Assembly: GCF_000812465.1 (NCBI RefSeq)
Contig: NZ_JWMA01000023.1
Location: forward strand, 1 to 36,173
DNA from: Cupriavidus sp. IDO
GTDB lineage: Bacteria; Pseudomonadota; Gammaproteobacteria; Burkholderiales; Burkholderiaceae
DNA: 36,173 nt
Reading direction: 5' to 3'
Part shown: piece after piece, positions 17,276-24,902 of the stretch
How positions within the stretch are numbered: the stretch's first letter is position 1
Layout: every line of letters begins with the position of its first letter
Made by a program: the position numbers and the translations under genes
Notes under the pieces: generated by a model
Seen by the model: the letters and a program-made list of their open reading frames with translations, nothing else
What the model was told of the DNA's origin: nothing
The model's database searches: none

Positions 17276-18383
17276 GGCGCGTCTCCAGCGGCGCCGGCTT
17301 GCCGGCGAACACAATGGCCTGCAGGCGAACGCGCCACGCGGAGATGCGTCCACCCAGCGCTTCCCAGGCGAGCAGGTTGGCAAAGAGCAGGCCCTGCAGT
17401 ACCAGCGTGGTGGCATCCGGCAGTTCCAGACGGCGCTGCAGCAGGCTGCCGCTGGTTTCGATACCGCCGACCATCAGCGCGCAAGCGATGATGGCAAGCG
17501 GGTTCTGCCGGGCGGCAAAGGCCACGAGGATGCCGCTGTAGCCATAGCCCGCCAGCAGCGCGGCATTGGCGCTGCCCTGTACGGCGGCCACTTCGAACAT
17601 GCCAGCCAGTCCGGCCGCTGCGCCACCCAGCGCGCAAGCCACCAGTGCCAGCCTGCCGACCGGCAGCCCGACCAGGCGCGCGGCACGCGGATTCCCGCCG
17701 GTCACGCGCATGGCAAACCCAAGCGAGCTGCGCCGGACCAGCACCCAGGCGCCGATACAGGCGAGCACACCGAACAACAGGCCCCAGTGCACATTGAGTC
17801 CCGGCAGCGTGCCAATCATCAGGGCATCGGGCACCGGCGCCGTCGAAGGCTTGTTCAGGCTTGCCGGGTCGCGCAGCGGCCCTTCCACCAGATGCTTGAA
17901 CAGCGCAATCGCGATATAGGACATCAGCAGGCTGCTGATCGTCTCATTGACCCCGCGCCATTGCCGCAACAGGCCAACCACGCCGATCCACAGTCCGCCC
18001 GCCAGCATGCCAGCCAGCGCCATCGCCAGGGCAGCCAGCCACCACACGGTGCCCTGCGGCAGGCACTGCGGCACCACGGCCGCGGCCAGCCCGCCCAGCG
18101 CGAGTGCGCCTTCGCCACCAATCACAATCAGGCCCACCTGCGCGGGCAGCGCCACGCAGAGCGCAGTCAGCATCAACGGCGCCGCGCGTGTCAGCGTGCT
18201 CTGCCAGGCAAATGGCGTACCGAACGCCCCCTGGAAAATCAGTTGCAACGCCTCCAGGGAGGGAGCACCTTGCAGGGACAGGAACAGCGAGAAAAGCAGG
18301 AGCGTGCCTGCCACTGCCGCCACGGTGGGCAGCGCGGGCAGCACACCGAGCATCACGGCCGCCGAACTGGCATTGACGCGCAT
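17268..18383 (-). CDS. ABC importer permease, BPD_transp_2 family (first permease)
   Basis: A 371-residue inner-membrane permease with a long N-terminal helix (VLPALPTVAAVAGTLLLFSL) and about nine further membrane segments. The loop QVGLIVIGGEGALALGGLAA is the nucleoside-permease-type motif, and SLGFAMRVTGGNPRAARLVG is the ATPase-facing coupling region. The start at 18383 is preferred because AAGGTAA lies seven bases upstream; an ATG at 18404 has no ribosome binding site. It is of the YufP-like class in BMP transporters. The 77-base gap to the binding protein gene is short enough for one transcript. Confidence 0.92.
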   Translation of the reverse strand: MRVNASSAAVMLGVLPALPTVAAVAGTLLLFSLFLSLQGAPSLEALQLIFQGAFGTPFAWQSTLTRAAPLMLTALCVALPAQVGLIVIGGEGALALGGLAAAVVPQCLPQGTVWWLAALAMALAGMLAGGLWIGVVGLLRQWRGVNETISSLLMSYIAIALFKHLVEGPLRDPASLNKPSTAPVPDALMIGTLPGLNVHWGLLFGVLACIGAWVLVRRSSLGFAMRVTGGNPRAARLVGLPVGRLALVACALGGAAAGLAGMFEVAAVQGSANAALLAGYGYSGILVAFAARQNPLAIIACALMVGGIETSGSLLQRRLELPDATTLVLQGLLFANLLAWEALGGRISAWRVRLQAIVFAGKPAPLETRHA

Positions 18384-18460
18384 AGGAGTTACCTTGTGCA
18401 ACATGGGAGTGGAGGGGGAGTTCGCCGCCTTCCGGTCAATAGATACAACGATTGCTGTTG

Positions 18461-19558
18461 TCAGCCCTGGCCGACGACACCGGCAACCAGGTAGTTCATG
18501 CTTTCGAGCGTGTAGTCTGTCTGCACGAGGGTGGTGCCCGCTGGCACCGCGGTACCGCCCTTGTTATCCTTCAACGGGCCCCTGAAGATGACGAAGTCGC
18601 CAGCCATCATCCTGGCCTTGACTGAATCGGCGTGCTGCTTCGCGGCAGCGCTCACCTTCGCGCCATAGACCGATGACCTTACGAAACCCTCCTTTAGCCC
18701 CCCTCTGAGCACGTTGGGCTGGGGCTTGCCAGCCTGCGCGTTGCCGACAAGGTCCTTGTACGGTGTGGCCCAATCCCACTCCGCACCGGTCAGGTAGCCC
18801 TTGGGGGCCAGCACCGCCTGGCTGGCGTGGTAGCCGCAGCTCATCACGCCGCGCTTCTCGGCCGTCTCGATCACGACCTTGGGGCCGTCGACGTGGCAGG
18901 TCAGCACATCGCAGCCCTGGTCGATCAGGCTGTTGGCGGCCTCGGCCTCCTTGACGGGCATCGACCAGTCGCCGGTGAAGATCACCCGCGTCGTGATGGA
19001 CGGGTCCACCGACTGCGCGCCCAGCGTGAACGCATTGATGTTGCGCAGCACCTGGGGAATCGGCTTGGCCGCGACAAAGCCCAGCTTCTTGCTCTTGCTC
19101 ATGTGGCCGGCCACAACGCCGTCCAGGTACTGGCTCTCGTCGATATAGCCAAAGTAGCTGGTGATATTGGGCGGGTTGCCCTGCTTCCAGAGTCCCCCGC
19201 AATGGGCGAACCGTACCTTCGGGTACTTGGCAGCCACTTTCAGCACGTGGGGATCGAAGTAGCCGAAGGACGTCGCGAAAATCAGCGATGCGCCGTCCTG
19301 CTGGATCATCGCCTCCATGGTCTTCTGTGCGGCGATGGTCTCCGGGACGTTCTCCTCTTCCACCACCTTTACATTCGGCAGCTTTCGAATGACGCTGGTC
19401 GCCGCAGCCTGCGCCTGGTTGTAGCCGAAGTCACCGCGCGCGCCAACGTAGAGTACGCCCACGGTGAGCTTTTCAGCGGCCAGGAGGGTTTCGAAAGGAA
19501 GCGCGCTGCCCAGTGAGAGTATGCTGGCCTGTTTGAGAAAGTCGCGGCGGTTTGTCAT
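18461..19558 (-). CDS. BMP-family ABC substrate-binding protein with Tat-type signal
   Basis: A 365-residue periplasmic binding protein of the BMP (basic membrane protein, Med/PnrA-like) family. The N-terminus MTNRRDFLKQASILSLGSAL is a twin-arginine signal, so the protein is probably exported folded. The mature part begins AAEKLTVGVLYVGARGDFGY, and the pocket landmarks FATSFGYFDPHVLKVAAKYP, GYIDESQYLDGVVAG, and GCDVLTCHVDGPKVV follow. BMP proteins usually bind nucleosides, but in this operon the ligand is inferred to be a small ureide such as biuret or triuret. The chosen ATG is the one immediately before the Tat motif; 41 bases separate it from the allophanate hydrolase stop. Confidence 0.92.
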   Translation of the reverse strand: MTNRRDFLKQASILSLGSALPFETLLAAEKLTVGVLYVGARGDFGYNQAQAAATSVIRKLPNVKVVEEENVPETIAAQKTMEAMIQQDGASLIFATSFGYFDPHVLKVAAKYPKVRFAHCGGLWKQGNPPNITSYFGYIDESQYLDGVVAGHMSKSKKLGFVAAKPIPQVLRNINAFTLGAQSVDPSITTRVIFTGDWSMPVKEAEAANSLIDQGCDVLTCHVDGPKVVIETAEKRGVMSCGYHASQAVLAPKGYLTGAEWDWATPYKDLVGNAQAGKPQPNVLRGGLKEGFVRSSVYGAKVSAAAKQHADSVKARMMAGDFVIFRGPLKDNKGGTAVPAGTTLVQTDYTLESMNYLVAGVVGQG

Positions 19559-19599
19559 GGCGGTTTGCTTTTCGCAGGTGAGATGGATGGATGGAGTAA

Positions 19600-21459
19600 T
19601 CAGGCGGCGGGCCCGGCGGGCGCCGCGGCTGAGGGGCTGCGCAGGTACGCCCGCCAGCCGCCGAAGCCCGTGATGTTGCGAGCGCCGCTTTCTTTCGAGA
19701 GCGCGATGGGCTCGCAGATAAAACCCTTCACACGCCGCCCGTCGGCAAGTTCGACTGAGCCGACACCGAGCGGCGCCGGCACGTCGGTCACGAACTTGCC
19801 GAACAGGCGCAGCGGCAGCTCCCACAGTTCGAGCTCGATGGCAGCGCCTTCGCCGTCCTCGGCTCGCGCAAGGCCAGGCTTGGGCGGCGTGGTCCCAGCC
19901 AGCGCATACAACCGGTAACACGGCGCGGTCGTGGTCGTTGCCACGTAGCGCGCGCCAGCTTCACGCAACTGCCAGTTCAGCGGCTGCCCGCGCAGATGCG
20001 CGCCCACCACGGCCAGGGTCACGGTCGGCTCGCTGGACGGCAGCGGCGTGTACTCCAGCCCCTCAGCCACAGACCGCTTGCTGAACAGCGCCTGGATCCG
20101 GGTCCCGAGCACCGCTAGCCGGTGATCCGCCCCCGAGGGCCCAATCAACGTGATGCCTGCCGGCAAGCCATCTGCGCGAGGAATGCATGGCACGGCCAGT
20201 GCGCACAGGTCGAGCAGATTGACGAAATTGGTATAGCGGCCAAGCTTGCTGTTCACGCCTATGGGGTCGGCCTTGACTGCCTCGATGGTCGGATGTGTCG
20301 GCGTGGTCGGCACGATCAGCACATCGATGTCGTCGAACAGGGCCCCGACCTGGCGCTTCAATTCCGCCAGGCGGTACTGACCATTGAAGGCATCCACGGC
20401 GCTGTACTGGTCGGCTTTGGAAATGACCGCGGCCACCACAGGATCCATCGCGAAGCGATGCGTATCGAAGAACGCACCAACCGCTGCGCGCCGCTCTGCG
20501 ACCCATGGTCCGTCGTATAGCAGTGCCGACGTTTGCTGCATCGGCTGGAAGTCAACTGATGTGGGGAAAATTGACAAGCCTGTAGCCACCCCGTCCAGCG
20601 CCGCTGCAAACGCCCGCTCGGCATGCAAATCGCCTTCGAATTCCAGCGTATCGGGAACCCCCACGCGCATGGCGCCGCGCGGCAGACCGAGTGCCTCGAT
20701 TCGACGCGAATAACCGTCCAGCTCGTCGGGAGCCGCAAGCTGCGCCATAACGCGCCACGCATCGGCGACGTCGTGCGCAAACACGGAAATGGTGTCCAGA
20801 GTGCGGCATGCCGGAACGACACCGCGCGTGCTGACCAGCCCAAGCGAGGGCTTCATCCCGACCAGGCCATTGAAGCCAGCTGGCACGCGGCCTGATCCCG
20901 CCGTGTCGGTGCCGAGTGAGAAAGCCACGCACCCCGCTGCAACCGCCACGGCGGAGCCCGAGCTGGATCCCCCCGAAACATGTCTCGCAGACGTTGTTTG
21001 TCGTACGGCGCCATATGGAGACCGTGTGCCAACCAGCCCCGTGGCGAACTGGTCCAGGTTGGTCTTCCCAACCAGGATGGCCCCGGCATCGAGCAGGCGC
21101 TGCACTGCAAAGGCCGAACTGTGCGGCACATAGGCGAATTCCGGGCAGGCCGCGGTAGTGGGGATGCCCGCTACATCGATGTTGTCCTTGACCGCGAACG
21201 GAACACCGAACAGCGGCATGCGCCCCAAGAGAGCGTCGCCCTCCTCGGCAAGCAGGGATTGCAGCGCGTTGGCGCGTGCCCGTAGGTCGGCGGCGGGGAC
21301 GCGGTGGGTCCATGCCTCAGGTCGGTCCGCGACTTCGATCCGCCGCAGGACCTCGGCAACGCAGTCGATAGGAGTAAACGCGTGATGCGCGTAGCTTTCG
21401 AGCAGTGTGCCGATCGACATGAGCGGCACTGTGGTGGCTTGTTGGTTCATGCGTTCCAT
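19600..21459 (-). CDS. atzF: Allophanate hydrolase (AtzF type)
   Basis: A 619-residue amidase-signature enzyme that converts allophanate to two ammonia and two CO2. The amidase domain carries Lys91 (VPFAVKDNIDVAGIP), cis-Ser165 (VSGGSSSGSAVAVA) and nucleophile Ser189 (LGTDTAGSGRVPAGF). With the start used here these numbers equal those I recall for AtzF of Pseudomonas sp. ADP, which supports this ATG over the one nine bases later. The C-terminal domain (from about 470; AVVGAHLRGQPLNWQL, FGKFVTDVPAPLGVG, VKGFICEP) is the allophanate-hydrolase-specific domain, so this is not a generic amidase. It has no biotin-dependent urea carboxylase partner nearby, which fits a biuret rather than a urea pathway. 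It is the first gene of the operon. Confidence 0.93.
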   Translation of the reverse strand: MERMNQQATTVPLMSIGTLLESYAHHAFTPIDCVAEVLRRIEVADRPEAWTHRVPAADLRARANALQSLLAEEGDALLGRMPLFGVPFAVKDNIDVAGIPTTAACPEFAYVPHSSAFAVQRLLDAGAILVGKTNLDQFATGLVGTRSPYGAVRQTTSARHVSGGSSSGSAVAVAAGCVAFSLGTDTAGSGRVPAGFNGLVGMKPSLGLVSTRGVVPACRTLDTISVFAHDVADAWRVMAQLAAPDELDGYSRRIEALGLPRGAMRVGVPDTLEFEGDLHAERAFAAALDGVATGLSIFPTSVDFQPMQQTSALLYDGPWVAERRAAVGAFFDTHRFAMDPVVAAVISKADQYSAVDAFNGQYRLAELKRQVGALFDDIDVLIVPTTPTHPTIEAVKADPIGVNSKLGRYTNFVNLLDLCALAVPCIPRADGLPAGITLIGPSGADHRLAVLGTRIQALFSKRSVAEGLEYTPLPSSEPTVTLAVVGAHLRGQPLNWQLREAGARYVATTTTAPCYRLYALAGTTPPKPGLARAEDGEGAAIELELWELPLRLFGKFVTDVPAPLGVGSVELADGRRVKGFICEPIALSKESGARNITGFGGWRAYLRSPSAAAPAGPAA

Positions 21460-21472
21460 CTTGTATTCAAGA
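21459..21472. promoter_or_regulatory. Palindrome at the start of the ureide operon, candidate GntR/FCD operator
   Basis: TCTTG-N4-CAAGA is a perfect inverted repeat that abuts the allophanate hydrolase start codon. It resembles the TTGTATACAA-type sites bound by many FadR-subgroup GntR proteins. The operon's own last gene encodes such a regulator, so autoregulated repression is plausible. Binding is inferred, and the promoter itself is not obvious. Confidence 0.4.
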
Positions 21473-21671
21473 TTGGACGCAAGCAAAGCAAAGGGTGTGC
21501 CATGGTCCGGTGCCTTGCACCCACAAGGTCTAGAAATCGTTATAAAACAACGGATTGCTGAACAGCAGGAACCCTGGGAAGCTGGCACGCATAGCGGAGA
21601 GTGTGTGCTACGCTGGCGTTCGTGGTGCATCGCTCCCTAATGAGGTGCACGCCCCCACCGAGCACTTGCGT

Positions 21672-22058
21672 GTGCAGATGCTCTTCCAGTCCCGCCTCGT
21701 AGTACCACCACGTCATGCCGTCCACTCCTGAAGCCGCATTGCGTTTGAGCGCATAAAGCGACTCCCGAAGCCGGTCGACCGTGACGTGGTGCAGAAGCGC
21801 GGTGAACCGCTCCTTCTTCCGCTGCCTTGCAGCTAGCCGTACACGTTCCAATCCATGTGGCACGCTTATCCGGTTCTGTGCCCGGCACGTGTTAGACTGA
21901 CCCGTGCTCCCCTTGGTCCCCGCCCTTGGCAACCCCACTCCGCAGCCGATTTCCCGGCGTTGTTCGCAGATTTCATCGCTACCACGGCGGAGTCTGACTT
22001 TTCCCGTCCGTTTATCATCGGCTACGGCTCCTCGCCTTCCCGACGCGGACCAGTCCAT
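21672..22058 (-). pseudogene. ltrA (fragment): Group II intron reverse transcriptase/maturase, N-terminal fragment
   Basis: The frame contains LERVRLAARQRKKERFTALL, HHVTVDRLRESLYALKRNAA, and SGVDGMTWWYYEAGLEEHL. This is the conserved start of bacterial group II intron reverse transcriptases (RT0-RT1), preceded by an N-terminal region with RAGTKGSTGQSNTCRAQNRI. The sequence then changes into unrelated residues and a stop about 50 codons later. The catalytic YADD region, maturase X domain and endonuclease domain are absent. The exact start is uncertain because the open frame continues upstream into intron RNA. Confidence 0.85.
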
Positions 22059-22374
22059 GCTGCGACTGTCAGACGAGAGATCTCCCCGTTTCCCGCGCAA
22101 AGAGCGTCCACGCGTGCCAGGCTCTTCGACCACGCCGGGTCGTCGAGGTGCTCGCGCTCGCGCGCCCCACCATGTTGCCTTGCGCGTTCTGAACCGCGTC
22201 GGCACCCGGAATTACACAGCTATCGCGGCTCAATGCCTGGCCCGCACGTTCCCCTACTGACGCTTCGCCGACCACCTCGCGGTGGCCCGCGCCCGGCTCG
22301 GGGCCGATGTGGTTAGCTATTCCTTCATCGTGGCGGACTTGCACCACCTGCTCCTTGCCAGTCTCCCGGCGCAC
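21672..22374 (-). mobile_element. Group II intron, 3'-truncated
   Basis: Beginning exactly after the porin stop codon, the minus strand reads GTGCGCC, the consensus 5' end of a group II intron (GUGYG). Shortly after comes GTGGTGCAAGTCCGCCACG, then AAGGAATAGCTAACCAC, which are typical of domain I in bacterial introns. The internal reverse transcriptase frame follows (annotated separately). Similarity stops near 21672, inside the RT coding region. Everything 3' of this, including domains V and VI and the 3' splice site, is missing. The element cannot splice or move. Confidence 0.8.
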
Positions 22375-23442
22375 TCAGAACTTGTGGCGGATGCCGGCTG
22401 CGAAGGTGGTGCCGCTACCAGATCCGGTGATCTTGTCGAACATGACCGCGCCATAGATGTCGGTTCGCTTGGAGAAGGAATAGTCGTAGCCCGCGGATGC
22501 CGCGTGACGCCGGTAGGTCGTCATAACCTCGCTGCGCACCCGGGAGCTCGCCACCGACGCCAACAGCCTACCACTGCCAATCGGAACCGTCGCGCCAATC
22601 TGCGCGGTGTCGGTCAGAGTGGAAGCACCACTTGTGCTTGTGTGGGCGTACGTTGCCATCAGCTTCGCGACCGAGAAGTCATAGGAAACTCCCGCCAGGA
22701 TGGCCGTCTGCGCCCAGCTGCCGGTTGGCAGGCCAGGCCCTACTCGCGTGCGCTGGATCCCGAAAGCAGCCGAGAGCCGCCCGCGGTCATAAAGCAAGGT
22801 ACCGCCCGCGTTGTTGGCAGAGTTGGTACCCGACTGTTCGCCTAGGCTGTAGAGGCCGCGGAAACTGAAACCCGCGACGTCCGGGGAGTAGTAGCCAACT
22901 GCGTTGCTCCACACCGTGTCGCCTGCCACATACCTGCCTTCCGCAGGTGTCCAAAGCATGTTGTTGAAAGGCGAGAGCTTGGTGGAAAACCCAAACGCGT
23001 CATATATGCCGCTTGCTAGAAATAATGGATTTGCAAGGCGACCAAGGCGGACCTCGCCAAATCGCTGGTGCTCCAGACCTACATAGGCGTTGCGCGCAAA
23101 TAGGCCGTCACTCGTATTGCGCCCTCCGATACCCGTATCAGGTTGCAGATAGCCTTCAAGCCGGAAATTCGCCCTCAGCCCCGTGCCAAGGTCCTCCGTC
23201 CCGGCCAAGCCCCAAAACGACGTCTGCATGCCACCGCCCTCCACACCAACGGTGGAATGGCTTGCGCCGCTTAGCTTGGTGCTGGCCAAGTAAGAGTCTA
23301 CGAGGCCATAGAGCTGCACGCCCTGCGCGTGGCACGCAGACTGGGTCGCCAACACGGCCACCACCGGCAACGCGCCCCGTTGGATCGCCGCGTAAAACCG
23401 GCAGACGCAATCGCTAAATGCATGCTGTTGCTTCTTTTTCAT
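22375..23442 (-). CDS. Outer-membrane porin, Gram-negative GNP (OmpC-like Burkholderia) type
   Basis: A 355-residue 16-stranded beta-barrel porin. After a signal peptide ending in SACHAQ the mature chain starts GVQLYGLVDSYLASTK. FWGLAGTEDLGTGLRANFRLEGYL and RNAYVGLEHQRFGEVRLGRL are standard in Burkholderiales porins, and the chain ends in AAGIRHKF, whose terminal phenylalanine is the outer-membrane assembly signal. GGAGGAG precedes the ATG. It lies 200 bases after the LVIVD gene on the same strand, so it probably supplies an uptake channel for the operon's substrate, though it could be transcribed separately. The group II intron starts at the base after its stop codon. Confidence 0.93.
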   Translation of the reverse strand: MKKKQQHAFSDCVCRFYAAIQRGALPVVAVLATQSACHAQGVQLYGLVDSYLASTKLSGASHSTVGVEGGGMQTSFWGLAGTEDLGTGLRANFRLEGYLQPDTGIGGRNTSDGLFARNAYVGLEHQRFGEVRLGRLANPLFLASGIYDAFGFSTKLSPFNNMLWTPAEGRYVAGDTVWSNAVGYYSPDVAGFSFRGLYSLGEQSGTNSANNAGGTLLYDRGRLSAAFGIQRTRVGPGLPTGSWAQTAILAGVSYDFSVAKLMATYAHTSTSGASTLTDTAQIGATVPIGSGRLLASVASSRVRSEVMTTYRRHAASAGYDYSFSKRTDIYGAVMFDKITGSGSGTTFAAGIRHKF

Positions 23443-23608
23443 GTATCTCCTCCCATTTGCCCGTCGCGAATAGGCTACGACCCGTCGCTAGTGATTTCAC
23501 GCGCAGTAACGCCCCACGCCGCTTGCGTGGACGCAAAGCGGCGCATTCTGGCAATACGATGTGTGTCGAACTCTTTGAGAACTGCTGATGGATCGGGTTG
23601 CCGGGTGC

Positions 23609-23634
23609 GCTGTCCGGACCAACGGCCGGACAGC
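23609..23634 (-). terminator. Stable hairpin between the LVIVD gene and the porin
   Basis: GCTGTCCGG and CCGGACAGC form a perfect nine-base-pair stem around an eight-base loop, nine bases past the LVIVD stop codon. No U-run follows, so it is not a classical intrinsic terminator. It could be a partial terminator, or an RNA-stabilising or processing element that sets porin expression apart from the upstream genes. Confidence 0.4.
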
Positions 23635-23642
23635 ACACGTTA

Positions 23643-24902
23643 CTAGCCGAGATACTCCATGACGTAGAGTCCGCCGTTGTAGTCCGTGCTATAGATCATT
23701 CCATCGCTGTCCACAAAAACATCCGCGGACTGAATGACCTGCGGCCGATTCGGACGCGAGTCCACCAATGCCTTAGGAGCCGGCGGCACTAATGCCCCAA
23801 CCTCGCGCGGCGCATACTTGTCGCGGATATCGAACACCCGCACGCCTGCGTTTTGATATGTGGTGAATATCAACTCAGAGCTCACGAAGGTACCAGGACG
23901 GTTTTCGTGCAGGTTGTGCGGCCCGAAATGACCTGGCTTAGCCTTGTAGTCGCCGTCAGTCGGCGACTTGAACGTCGAGATGCTCACAGGGTTGGAAGGC
24001 TCCCGGATGTCAAACAGCCACACCAACTTCTCACCGTCCTCCTGATGGTCAAGCACTGCCTCGTCAAGTACGACGAGCAAGTCGCGATCGGGCAGCGGCA
24101 AGCAGTTGTGGGTACCTCCGCCAAACGGAGGCGACCAATTCTTATGCGCAAGAAGGCGGGGCTGGGTCCGGTCCTCGACGTCTAGAACCACCAATCCCGC
24201 ATCGCGCCACGCCAAGTAGGCAGTATTGCCATGGACAATGGGATGATGCAGTCCATGCCTTCTCGTCGGATCCCAGTCCGGCGACTCGCCTGCAGCCAGG
24301 TTCATACCGGGAAGCCAGAAGCGACCGGCCTCTCGTGGGCGGGTCGGGTCTGACATGTCGATGGTAATAAAAATATAGTCAGTGAAGCCGTCAATCAGCG
24401 CAGACGCATAGGCCCACCGTCCACCGGTATACCAAACACGATGGATACCGCCCCCGTCCACCGGCATGAAACCAATCTCTCGAGGTTCTCCACCACGCGA
24501 AATATCGAAAACGGCTAAGCCGGCTCGCCAATCACGCGCTGCGCGTTTGCCGTCTGCCGTCCCGACCTTCTGCCCAAGCGCGCCGCTGTAGTAGGCCTTC
24601 TCATCCTGAAACTCCTGCGCTGCGAACATGTTCTTGGCATTGATCACAAGCAGCAGATCATCGTGAGTCTGAAGGTGGATATTCCAAGTATTCGGCGCCG
24701 CGGCTATGTAATTCACCGCCCGTGGCTGACTGGGATCGCGCACGTCGATCACGCTAAAGCCATTCGAGAACATATGCCCGACGTAAGCATAACCGCGGTG
24801 GACCATGACTTGTACCGCGTCGGGTCGACCACCCTGGTCAGAATGGCCGATCAGCCGCATGTTTCGCGCCAGATCCGGCACCGGTAGATCGGAGCGCTTC
24901 AC
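23643..24902 (-). CDS. LVIVD-repeat beta-propeller-like protein, function unknown
   Basis: A 419-residue protein built of repeats of the LVIVD type, each with a strand pair around 'V-DV-DPS-P': FSVIDVRDPSQPRAVNYIAA, LAVFDISRGGEPREIGFMP, FITIDMSDPTRPREAGRFW, LVVLDVEDRTQPRLLAHKNW, LVWLFDIREPSNPVSISTF, and VRVFDIRDKYAPREVGALV. These should form a beta-propeller, probably cytosolic because no signal peptide is seen. Conserved histidines (RVWYTGG region, HGLHHPIVHGNTAYLAWRDA, GGTHNCLPL, HFGPHNLHENRPG) suggest a metal or ligand site. Start is GTG at 24902 with AAGGAG seven bases upstream; it overlaps the monooxygenase stop. Members occur in aromatic catabolism clusters, but no enzyme activity is established that I know of. 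Confidence 0.85.
   Translation of the reverse strand: MKRSDLPVPDLARNMRLIGHSDQGGRPDAVQVMVHRGYAYVGHMFSNGFSVIDVRDPSQPRAVNYIAAAPNTWNIHLQTHDDLLLVINAKNMFAAQEFQDEKAYYSGALGQKVGTADGKRAARDWRAGLAVFDISRGGEPREIGFMPVDGGGIHRVWYTGGRWAYASALIDGFTDYIFITIDMSDPTRPREAGRFWLPGMNLAAGESPDWDPTRRHGLHHPIVHGNTAYLAWRDAGLVVLDVEDRTQPRLLAHKNWSPPFGGGTHNCLPLPDRDLLVVLDEAVLDHQEDGEKLVWLFDIREPSNPVSISTFKSPTDGDYKAKPGHFGPHNLHENRPGTFVSSELIFTTYQNAGVRVFDIRDKYAPREVGALVPPAPKALVDSRPNRPQVIQSADVFVDSDGMIYSTDYNGGLYVMEYLG

Noticed and set aside
17205..18494. Plus-strand frame of 429 codons opposite the permease genes
   Set aside because: Long only because of high G+C; composition is Gln, Arg, His and Ala without hydrophobic core, mirroring membrane helices on the other strand.
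22069..22374. Minus-strand frame of 101 codons following the porin
   Set aside because: It lies over the structured 5' RNA of the group II intron (GTGCGCC, GTGCAAGTCC), so it is not a protein gene.
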